From: Sphagnum compactum
Lineage: Eukaryota; Bryophyta; Sphagnopsida; Sphagnales
Reading direction: 5' to 3'
Assembly (NCBI GenBank): GCA_965153455.1
Contig: OZ234498.1
Span: forward strand, 11,780,001 to 11,844,000
Length of the DNA stretch: 64,000 nucleotides
In this document: positions 1 to 11,276 of the stretch, one piece after another
How the letters are laid out: every line of letters begins with the position of its first letter
Numbering within the stretch: position 1 is the first letter of the stretch
Made by a program: the position numbers and the translations under genes
The notes under the pieces: generated by a model
What the model was told of the DNA's origin: nothing
Seen by the model: only the letters and a program-made list of their open reading frames with translations
The model's database searches: none

Positions 1-515
1 TCTAATTAATATATCCTATGTAGCCTAGAAGTATAACCTACATGACCTAGGCGCAATTTAGGTTTCACTTACATAACCTTGGTATAGTCGCACAAAGCTA
101 TACATATAATTTTCATACATAGCCCTATAACTTAGATATACTTTAGATATCACGTACATAACCTAGTTATAGTCTAGGTATAGTTGTAAAAGGCTTACAT
201 ATAGCCTTCATATAACCTAGGCACAACCTACATAGCATAGGTATAGCCTAAATGTAATCATACATAACCTATATATAGCTTACATATAACCTTAAGTATA
301 ACCTAGGCATATTTTACATAGCCTAGGTATAGCCCTAAATAGCCTAAATATAATTTAAATATAACATATATAACCTAGGTATGCCAACATTACCTATGTA
401 TAACCCTAGAAATATAATATAGGCATAACACATATAGCCTAGGTCTAGTCTACATAGACTAATAATAATTTAAATACAACTTACATAACATAGGTAGAAC
501 CATATATATATATAT
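1..515. repeat. Degenerate CCTAGG-rich short repeat
   Basis: The whole stretch is built from imperfect copies of a roughly 10-20 base motif of the type ATAACCTAGGCATA / CATAGCCTAGGTATAGCC. I count six CCTAGG palindromes in the first 500 bases, plus many one-base variants. It ends in a short (TA)n tract near 510-522. No reading frame is open. It looks like decayed satellite or simple-sequence DNA. Confidence 0.7.
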
Positions 516-521
516 ATATAT

Positions 522-2630
522 TTCAATATTAAAAATTACAAAATAAATCATATTTAACAACCTCAACAAATAAAGGAATAAGTTTATGCATGAATGGAAT
601 GCTTAATTATTATGTTGCCTTAACATAATATTAAAGGAGTGTTGAGATTAATATCACAAGCAATAGTAACAATTACATTACAGTTGTTGCATGGCACAAC
701 AAACCTTCCAACTTGTTTCTATTAGCAACTTCATTGAAAAAAAAAACACAATTAGTGGACAATTCCCACCTCACCAAAGAAGGTAAGAAATTTAAATAAA
801 ATAGTACGGTTTGAGCCACTTCTTGATCTAAAAACTAATTTTTGTTTAAATGATTTGAAACATTTGAAATAAAGGTTGGATCTTCAAATGTTTGATATGC
901 AAAATTAGGTTTACTATTACATGTACAGACTTAAAAAGGAGAGGTAGAAAAAACTTCAAAAGAAAGTTGGATCTTGAACTACATTATTCACCTTTATGCC
1001 TAGCACAATGTTTTGGTCCTTGAACAAATCATACATGGGTTTGCATTTGGTTATCAATTCATATAAAACTTCAAAACATTGGTTCCAAACACATACTCTC
1101 CAAAGCTTGGAATGGTGCATGTCAGTCATTGGTATTCAATTCAATGATAAAAACTCATCCTAATCAATTTTAAGCCATGGAAATACATCAAGAAATTGAG
1201 AACAGTTTGTAAAAATATGGCTTCCGATCATCTTCATGACAATTGTGTTTCAAAATATGGGGACGAAAGATGACAAATGTGTTTCAAAACATGGGGACGC
1301 CAGACATACATTATTATTTATGGGTTTAGGGCCTAGGGCAATAGTGAAAACTAGAAAAAAAATGATGTGGAGACAACCCAAAAAGTCGAACTAAGGTTGT
1401 CAAAGAAAACACACTTGTTGAAGCAGGGTTTATGGTGACTTTCGTAAGCCAATGATCATAGCTTGGAATAAGAGCACCAAATGCATGATAGAAAGTGAAA
1501 CCACTAATAGGGAAAAGTTGAAGGATGTGTTAGGTGACAAAATATCACCCCTTGTTCCAATCACACTAAAAGTATTCCTTTTGTGAAAATAGCCTATGAA
1601 CTTGCCACAAGCACGATAGACAATGATGTCAATATGTCTATTTTCTTGACTAAAAAAATGTTAGTATCCATACATATATGAAAAAGCAAGCACACGATGC
1701 AAAATGATACATGTTTTTGCATCTCAAGAATTTAATCGATGTTCCACTAAGCAACATGAAACCTTTGACCAACAAGTTATGCCACCAAATAAACAAAGAA
1801 TATGAACAACCCATTACTACTTGAAAGGAGACCACAACACAGTGAAACCTAAAACACAAGAAAACATAAAAGGTGCAACAAATAACTTACCATTTTTGGT
1901 GGCCAAGCTTTTGCAAATTATTGGTAGAATAGAGCTTCACAATTCACCGCTAAAATGCAAAGAAAGAAAAGAAGTCATGGTTCACAATAGAGGGGACAAA
2001 ATGCAAAAAGGAAAAAAAATGTGGACAATGGGAAACAACAATTGATTCATTGATTCACAATAAACCCTAAATGGAAAAATTTAAAAAAACACCCAAGCAG
2101 GCAACGATGAAGGTGGTAGAAGAAAGGGAGAAATATGGCCAAATCCTTCCATAATATGGACAACATGCAATTTCTGGGGAAGACCCCCAATTTCTAGCCT
2201 AGGGTGGGGCATCACAAAGTAGGGGAAAGCCCATAGTAAATTAGATTCAAAGGAGTTTATCCAAAATTTGGGGTGAATGGGGTAGGGTGGAGAAGGAAAA
2301 AATAAACCCCAAAGGCACGAGGAGCGGGTCTAGGAAAAAAGGTTCAACCTTTTTTTTCCCCCCAAGGAAAGGCAAGATGGTAGGTGGCAAGTTTGTCCCC
2401 CCTAGTACCCATGATTCTGAAGGTGCCCCATGGTGATACCTGAATGAGGGTGTGGGAATCATTGAATTTTGTTGTCATGGTTTTTCGATTTTTTCCTAGT
2501 AGAATATAAAATCCAAACTTCAACTTTCATGAAAAAATGAATCTACCTAATTTTTGTTGTAAGATTTCTAATTTATCTAGGTTTTTTACCTTAGGTTAGG
2601 ATTTTTAGGTTGCTTAAGATGTCATTTTGG
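522..2630. other. AT-rich intergenic stretch, no gene seen
   Basis: No open frame here has codon use, a domain or splice structure that supports a gene; the short frames at 1650-2462 are unsupported. I see only low-complexity A/T runs and an oligo-T/oligo-C patch near 2350-2365. Confidence 0.5.
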
Positions 2631-2634
2631 TTAA

Positions 2635-2765
2635 TAGCCCCACATAGCCTAGGCATAACCTATATAACTTAGGCATAACCAAGGTATAACCTACATAGCT
2701 TAGGTGTAGCTACATAGCCTAAGTATAACCCTAAGTATAATTTAGGTTAGCTTTTAAACATGGGT
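2635..2765. repeat. Second block of the CCTAGG-type degenerate repeat
   Basis: The motif ATAGCCTAGGCATAACC and variants reappear here in the same form as in the first 500 bases. Isolated CCTAGG words continue at about 3090, 3210 and 3270. The two blocks belong to the same degenerate family, separated by unrelated DNA. Confidence 0.6.
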
Positions 2766-2875
2766 AGCCTATGTAAGCTTAGTACCTAACTTCGGCTAAG
2801 ATACTTGAAGTAGGTTGTTTAAATAGATTAAAAGAAAGGATAAGATAATTTGTTGACTTACTTTTTGGCATAAAA

Positions 2876-2960
2876 AGCATGTGGTGCAATGGTTGAAGAT
2901 TTGGCCATTCAATGTTGAGGTGAGAAGTTCGAGTCTTCAATCTTGCAACTTAGTAAGCCT
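2876..2960 (+). mobile_element. tRNA-derived SINE-like head (A and B boxes)
   Basis: An RNA polymerase III A-box-like sequence (TGGTGCAATGGTTGA, about 2882-2896) is followed 30 bases later by a B-box-like sequence (AAGTTCGAGTCT, 2925-2936). This is the arrangement of plant SINE heads. A full cloverleaf is not evident, so it is not called as a tRNA gene. The 3' end and target-site duplications were not found. Confidence 0.45.
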
Positions 2961-3099
2961 AACAAACTTAGGTTAGGTTGCTAGGCTAGCCTACCTAACT
3001 TAAGTTAAATAACCATGGTAGACTACTTATGGGGTTAGCTTTTTAGGCTAGGTGCTGAACGTAGTTGCCAAGGCACCTAAGTTCTTAGCCTAGGGTGTC

Positions 3100-6000
3100 A
3101 TGCCTAAGCATTAGGTCCATAGATGTGTAGGTCTAGGTTTTCCATGTGGCAACTCCTCATTTAATGCCTATGGTTTGCCACATGGCAACATATCATTTGT
3201 GGCCTAGGCTTCCACATGACAATACTTGAAATGGATGTTTATTTGTGCCACATGGCATCATCTCAATGGATACCTAGGCTTGCCAGTTTTAATTTTTTTG
3301 GGACGCCCATTTTAAAACTTTAACTGTGTCATTACTAGGAAGGATTTTCATAATGATTTTGCATATAATAGTGGGACTAAAACACAAAAGAATTAAATAT
3401 TTTAAAAAATACATTTTTTGAGTTTATATGATGTGATGTAAAGTACATTTGTGCCCCCAAAAGAATGTAATAATGTATTAAAAAATGAAAAAATATTCCA
3501 AAAACAATTGAAATGATTTTTAATCTTTGTAATACTTACAAAACTAAGTGACTAGATATGACTATACCATGTTTGTGAACCATGTAAAAAGTTTGATCAA
3601 ATTTATCATATCACCAATGACTTATATATAAATTAAAATATTGACTTGAAGAACTAAGTTCAAATGGATGAAGACAAGAAATGTGAGTCAAGGGGCTTGG
3701 TGCTAAATTTAATTCAAATGTTTATTGGATGTTTAATTCAAACTAAATATTAATGTAGTTTTAAATGAGAAACAAGTTTTGCTATACATGTGTACATCAT
3801 AAATATACCCATGGCCCATTCATAACTTACGCATTATATAATCCCAATTGGAGGAAATTTACATCCACAATTCAAAACTTTACACATTTGGCACCTTTTA
3901 TTAACTTTTAACATGTAATTCATAATACTGACCAAAGAATAAGGCGAATACAACATAAAAGCCAACATATTGGGCTTTAGGGTGTATGCATGATAGATAT
4001 AAACATCTTCATAAGTCCATTTCCGTTATATTTTTAAAAAAACCTTGGATGATAGATACTTATGAAACAACAATGCATTGATTTCAATATATTAAAAAAA
4101 TCCATTCATGTTTGATCCCACTTATGTATATTATTTTATACATGTGTGCATAAATCCAAGGCAAATTTTTAATTAAAAATAATGCAGAGATTTGAAAAAC
4201 ATAAATGTTCTAAATGACCAAAAAAATTCACAAACAATAACATACAAATTAAAATTGTTTGAAATCTTTGAAACTTGTTTATGCTATTAGATATATTTTC
4301 AAACTAATTGCAAGTCCTTAACTAACACAACATAAATCAAATGGCCATTGCAAAATCCATGGCTCTTATGATTTTTAAAATTAGCAAAATGAAGGCGTAC
4401 ATCATATAAATATATTCAAGTTATGATCTTCAAACCAAATATTTTTAAATAAATTTCAATATTTATATGTAACAATTTGAAATCATTATTACAATAATAA
4501 TCACATTGTAGAAATTGTTGACATGACATCCAAGTTGGTCAAATAAACCATGTATGCAACTTTTATGCCATTTCATCATCAATTTTTTAAAATATATATA
4601 GGGCATTAATTCAATATCTAATTTTGCTAATATGATCCACTTTTATGAACAACTGTGTCTTTACAAATAGAATATATTATAAAATTTATTTAAAACTAAG
4701 ATTTTTAATTTAAACAAAATCAATGACCCAAGAAGATGATGCATTATAATATAATATAAAGGCATACTAAAACATTTCCCATAAAAATAACATTTTCACA
4801 TCATTTGAATTTTTTTTAATCCTTCAAATAACAATTAATAAATTGTTTTGAAAGTGCTTTTGGGTATTCCATATTCATTATATTCATTTCCAATTTTACA
4901 ATTCTTGTACAAGTTCTTTCAAAATTTCCAACATCAATTTAGGTAACCATTACCATAATGAAAATTAAACAATGGTTACATCCCAAAATGGCTTCTATGA
5001 ACCAAATTTGACCCTACAAATCATTTTGAATAAACGTAGAAAAGTCACAAAATGTTGTAGAAAACAAAAGGATATTTCAAAAGGTGGTGAATTTTTTTCA
5101 AGTCAAATCAACTTGCAAACATCTTAGTAGTTGTTGATTTTATTAGGGTCAATACACGTGTCAAAAGATGCACATAAGTGTTACCTATCCATGACTTAAT
5201 TGATTTTGCAATGTGGGGTATGTAACATCATAAATTTTCATGTGCTAGAAGGAGGGTGTGATGTTTGAAACAAACACTCAATACTTATAAAATAACATGC
5301 AAAATTATTTACATTTATTCCACCTTTTGGAATTATGATTTTCTTATTGTGTTTAAAATCATTTTCCATTTAAAACAATGTTATAATCATTTGGAATTAT
5401 TATATTTAAATAGTATTTTCCAACAAAAAAATTGCAAAAAGTTGTTTAGGATTATATTTTGCAATCAATCAACACCCTTCAAGACCTTTCTAATGGTTTT
5501 AATAAGGCCCAATTTGGACAAATTTTGATCCCCCAAACCCTATTTCAAAATTCAAAAACATTTCAAGATTCCCAACTCCCAAGTCGACTCCCAAAAAGTA
5601 TTAACATGACTTGCTTTCTTGCACTCTTTCATAATTATACAATATGTTTTATTCCCAAAACAACTTGCTTTCTCTTTCAAGTTGTTTCCCTTTTCATGCT
5701 TCAATTTAGGTCATGTACATAAAATGAGCCCATCATGACAAGCACTCTTAATTCGCAAAATGTGAGTTCAACTTGAAAGTCTTAAAAATACCTTCCTTTC
5801 ACTATCACAGACTTTCATTTAATGTGAAAGTGTCTTTCCACTTTCTTTCACTCATTCTAGGTCTTAGTCCCTTGTTTGATTTGATTCCATTTTGAAACAT
5901 TCAACTTATTTTCATCTTGGGAAAAAGAACTTATTCCCTATCCTAGGTCAAGTTGGTTGTGCACCCAAAATAAGGTTGCAACAATTTATGTGTAAGTAGG

Positions 6001-9000
6001 TTTAAATATGGTTATATCTAATTAGATTTAAATACACTTTAAACCTAATAAAATAAACTTACAAGATGCTCTGAAAGATGATTAACAAAAAATTGTCTAA
6101 AAAAGTTTTATTTGAAATATAAGAGTTTGCTTGTATGTGTTGTAATCAATATTTTCACTAAATGAGAATTGAAAACATCAATAATTAGTATTGGATATTA
6201 TAAGTGCATGAAACATTTAACTTTTTAGTGTCTTGCACCCACAAAAAAAATTAACTTTTATAACATTTGAGGTGAAGGACATTTCAACGATACATAAAAA
6301 GTAAACATCTCCATTTAAGCCTTGTGTCATTCAGATAATTACAATAAAGTAACAAAAGAAACCTGAAAATATGTATAAAGTATTGTCCATTTGCTCTATT
6401 AAATTTATAAAAATCTAATTTATAAAAATTAAAAGAAAATGTATTTAAAAATTATATAAAAACAAATTTGAAACTCATTGGATAATATGTGTTCAAACGT
6501 ATTTTTTCATTAAAACTTGTAATGAAATAGATATATACTAAGTTGGGGCATGAAAGTAATCTATATTTAAATCAATTATTTAAAAAAATGTATTTTTTCT
6601 TTGTGAACATCTACTTGACACTTATTTGAAATAAAAACCCACGTTCAAAAGTAGACATTAAAAACTATTTGTATGTTTAAGAACTTATTGTATTATGATT
6701 ATAATTATGATTACATTATTAGTTAACCATGTTGAAACAATTAACATTGTTTCACCAACTATCAAAAACTTAATTTAATATAATTTAACCTAGTTTTAAA
6801 TACTTTAGCCTAGGTAGCTAAATTAGACTCACTAAGTTAAACTAAGGTAACTTGAGTTGATTTAAGCTACATAGGCAAAATTAGGCAAAATTAGGTTACA
6901 TTGCACAACTTAGGCCAAACTTGGTTAAATTTGGTTAAATTTGGCTACTTAAGTTATTTAAATTAAGTTAGGCTAAATTATGTTATTTATGTTGAATTAA
7001 TTTAAACTAAATTTCATAGGTTAAATTAAATCATTTTAACTAAATTATGTTAAACTATGCTACATTAAAACTCAATAAAACTTCTTCAGCAAAATGAAAT
7101 GAAATTAACTTATGTAATTTGATTTAAAAATATTTCATTTAATTTCATTTAATTTAACCAAATTTAACCTAAGTAGTTTAGTTTAACTTAATTTAGCCTA
7201 TGTAATGTAATTTAACTTAAATTATATTTTCATGTGTAATTACAAATGTCATAAACAATTACATTTGTAATTGTTTACATAGTCCTCAAAAACACATTTT
7301 GACATAGTGTTGTTTCAATTTTGATAAGATAATCTAATTAATGTTCACATTATCTTGTTTATACTTTCTAGATCAAAAAAATGGTTTGTATGACTACATA
7401 TATGACTACATTTTTTGTCACATATACCATTGGTAACTACATGACTACATAATCCATATTTAGCCCTGTTGTTTCTGCCATTAGTCCTTTCCATGGCTCT
7501 AGTCATAAGTGACATTTGTAACTAGCGTCTCCACGATTGTAGTCAAATTCAGTATAGTCATGAAAAGTCATCTAACGGTTCATATTGACCTTTCTATGCC
7601 ATTGGATTAAATTTATCAATTAAAATGTGATTACATAAATAGGTTCTTCATAATGTTCTATTTAAATATTTTAGAGTCAAACTACCAATACAATTTTCAA
7701 CCATTAAAACATTTGATAGAAGAATCAAATCACATTTGATTTGAATGTGCCATATGTCATGGAAAAGCTCTTTTCCTCAAGGTTATAACTATTTTTAGGA
7801 AAATGTTTGAATTGGAATCCATATGAAGGAGTTATGAGTTTGCAAAATAACTAGATTCATGACTTGGGAATTTATGCCACTTTGATGTAATCCATGCTTC
7901 TATCTACAAAATATAGGGTGCATGTATGATTGAATGGCTGAATTTTGAAAAACATTCACACAAAGTCCATTTTATAGTGTTAAATGGTAATAAAATCCAT
8001 GTATAAAAAAAATTCATATTGATATGAGCTAAAGTATAGATTCCAAGAATATGCACTTGAGAAAAAAATTGAAAATCAAAGAAAAACAATAATGTGAATG
8101 TGTTTTGAATGTGACTTCATTTGTGCACCATTTGTGTTCCAATTTGTAATAGTTAAACTTTTTTTATTAGTTTGTGCATATTGATTTCACCTTGAATTTA
8201 ATTTTTTTAGGTTGTATTTATCCCATCTCAGAGTTGCTATGTTTTTTTTGTTTTTGAAAATTAAGGAATGTGCTTTATGTTTGCATTTTTGTTGCAAAAC
8301 CAAGAATCGAAAAGGTTTTTTTACTTCCAATACCAGTTCACAAACTTGAGAGTGTCTCATTGTATGTAAGATAAACAAAACATGAAAATTGCTTCACTTT
8401 TCAATTTTAATGAAAGAAACATACCATTTGCACTATTTACCAAAAGGAAGTTTAGTTTCAAGCATTGGTTAATTATTAATAATTAGTTTGAAACATTAAA
8501 CAAATGTTATGAAAAAATGGTTAGAAATTGAGTTTGACAATAAAAAAATCAATGTGTTGTTAAAAAATGATCAAAACAATTTATTTATTGTCATTCAACA
8601 TAGAAATTGTCTAAGACATCAAGGTAATAAGAGAGCTTTTGAAAAATCGTTTCATGTGTAATCAACACCCAAACATACTTTCATCCATTAAAATTGGTTG
8701 TTGATAATTTTCAACATAAACCTCATTACTACAAAATGTGGGTGTAATTCACTAATCCCTAATCACTAGTATAGTGAATTCATTACATTCCCACTAAATC
8801 TAATTCATTGGGACCAATGAATTCACTCAAAATTTAATGAAATCACTTGGTGTACAAGGACATTTTTTGTTGTAGTGTCTCTAATTTTCAATAATTTAAA
8901 CGCATAATTTAATAAATGAAATATTTTGTAATCCATTCGTAATTTGTGATACATTTAATAAAATTGTTTCAAATCCAAAATAAGATTTTTGAAATAAAAA

Positions 9001-9850
9001 TTGGATGGTTGTACAATGAATATATTGAATTAGATAACTAAATTAAAAACTAAAAAACTGCAATGTAGGGCACCAACATAGAGCAAGATGACCAGAGAGC
9101 AAGGATTCAATGCTAAACTTCAATGCATCAAGAATGACAACTAGAGGTAGAGCTTAAATGAAAAGCTTACACTATCACAAACCTTCTCGACTATCCACTC
9201 TCAACAACCTTGAATGTAGGAAGGATGTACAAAGTATAAAGTAAAAAATTTCACCTTCACGATGAACGCCTCCTTGTGATGGTGATTGAAAGTTGGACGC
9301 ATGAAGAATCTTGCAAATCTTATGCCACCGTCTCCAAAACACACACTCATAAACCAACACTGCCTCCAAAATGAACACTCATAATCCAAGATGGAGCAGA
9401 ACCTTGATACTTGTTTCATGATACTGGAGTTCGAGAAAAAACATCGAGCCCTTGTATCATGTCAATTTTCTAAAACCCTAAACCCGCCTCTTCAAGTTAA
9501 CCTTAACTTTTCCCCAAACCCTAAACCGAAAATACGGTTCTTAACCATAATAAAATAATTGTAATAACCTACAAGTAGGATAACTCATACCTTGGTGCAT
9601 ACCCGGGTTTATATCCAGCATTTTGGTGATACCAGACCAACACTGGTTCAAACTCGACAATGAATAATAAAACATTCAAAATTTTTAATCTTTAAGCATG
9701 ATGGTGAAGAACAAGAACACACATAAATCATGCAATAATCTATAAATATGTTTCAGATAAAGCTCATTAGGAGATATTTAGCTTCTGCCTCACCCACTTG
9801 CTTCTTAACCCATGCCCCCAAAGCCCTCATGTTGCTTTTTCCCTTGCCCC
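3100..9850. other. Long AT-rich gene-less region
   Basis: About 6.7 kb without a supportable gene. Open frames are short (under 90 codons), low complexity, and lack splice-linked partners. Telomere-like CCCTAAAC words occur at about 9473-9530. No transposase, reverse transcriptase or RNase H motif was recognised on either strand. Confidence 0.5.
6780..7240. repeat. Degenerate TTAGG/TTAA short-motif repeat
   Basis: Imperfect runs of motifs such as AAATTAGGTTA, AATTTAACCTA and GGTTAAATT alternate over about 460 bases. Local perfect duplications occur (GGCAAAATTA twice at about 6870-6890, GGTTAAATTT twice at about 6910-6935). It resembles the CCTAGG blocks in style but uses a different core. 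It has no coding potential. Confidence 0.55.
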
Positions 9851-9859
9851 TTGTGTTCC

Positions 9860-10650
9860 TTCCTTGGCTTTGGGAGGCCAAAACATGAAGATAGGTAGGT
9901 AGATAAAATACCACTCTTCCTTTTGCCTTTTGTTCCTTTTCCTTTTAGTTGTTTGCTTGGCTTTGGGAGGTCAAAAAACAAAGAGAGATAGGTAGGTAGA
10001 TAAATACTCTCTTTCTTGTGCTATTTCTTCCTCTACCCCTTGAGTTGCTTGCTTTTTTGGCCTTAGGAGGGCAAAGAAATAGAGATAGGCAAGCAAGTAA
10101 ATAAATACTAATCCCCTCTTTTCTTTGCTATTTTCTTCCTAACCTCTTGGTGGTGCTCACATGGCTTTAGGGAGGCCGAAGAATAGAGATAGGTAGGTAG
10201 GTATATACATATGTTTTCTTCCTCATCCCCTTTTGTTGCTTGCTTAGTTTGGGAGGTCAAAAAAAAGTAGAGAGAAGGGTAATAGATAGGTAGGTAGATG
10301 GGTAGGTAGATAAACATGCTTTTTTTTACTGTTTTTTTTTCCTGGGCACCTTTTGATACTTGCTTGCCTTTGGGAGGCCCAAAAATAGAGATAGGTAGGT
10401 AGGTAAATAGAGACTCCTCTTTTCTTTGCTATTTTCTCAAAGGGACACTTGCACACTTTGCTTTGGTTTTGGAAAGGCCAAAAGAATAGAGAAAGTTAGG
10501 GAGATGGGTAGATAGATACCCCTTGTTTTCTTTGCTGTTTTCTTTGGGGGGAGGGGGGGTGGGGCACATGTGCTTGTCTTTAGAAGGCAAAAGAAGAGAG
10601 ACACATAGGTAAATATGCAGGTATGTATATATATATACTAGTTTGAACCC
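9860..10650 (+). repeat. Eight-unit minisatellite, about 80-120 bp per unit
   Basis: A unit of about 100 bases repeats eight times with divergence. Each unit has GGCTTTGGGAGGCCAAA, then an A-rich stretch and GAGATAGGTAGGTAG, then a pyrimidine stretch of the form CTTTGCTATTTTCTTCC, then a CC-rich segment and TTGCTTGC. Unit cores (GGGAGG or a variant) lie near 9869, 9967, 10066, 10171, 10252, 10373, 10473 and 10575. The array ends about 630 bases before the start codon of the methyltransferase gene. Open frames on the opposite strand (10108-10653) come from the repeat itself. Confidence 0.8.
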
Positions 10651-11276
10651 CATGCCTAATGCGCAGGTGTGTTATTTCAACAATGTTTGGTTCATGTTTT
10701 AGTTTTTTAAAAAAACTTTTATCTTTTTCATTTTTTTATTTTTATGTGTTTTCTGTTTTTATTATTATTTTGTATAATAAAAATAAGTGTTTCTTTTTCA
10801 CTTGTATATATACTTGCAGAGGGCATTGAAGGCAAAGGCAGAAGACGATGAAGAAGAACAACAAAAGAGGAGGTGCAACAAATGATTCCCACTCTCACCA
10901 GTCATACTAACTCATTAATTTATTCCAAATACCACTAACACTCTTGTTCCCTCCCACAACATCTCATCACATCTGCATCTGCATCTCATCGGGGTGTTAT
11001 TGTTGCTGCTGCTTCTTAAGATTCACTATGGTGATGCAGTAGTGGTGCAGATGATGGTGATGATGATGATGCTGCTGCTGCTGTTGCTAGTAGGCATGGT
11101 AGCGATGTGAGGGACGCTTGGTTGGGAATTGAGAGTGAGTGAGTTTTGTTTGTTGGGTTTGAGAGGTGGGTGTTGTGTTGTGGGTGTTTGTGATTTGAGT
11201 AGTGGTAGTAAGTAGTAGTAGGGTAGGTTTGTGTGTGTGTGTGTGGGTGGGTGGGTCGGTCGGGAAGAAGAGAGGA

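Noticed and set aside
11202-11276. In-frame N-terminal extension of the methyltransferase
   Set aside because: It starts with GTG and has no ATG before 11277; the sequence is (GT)n-rich and looks like leader.
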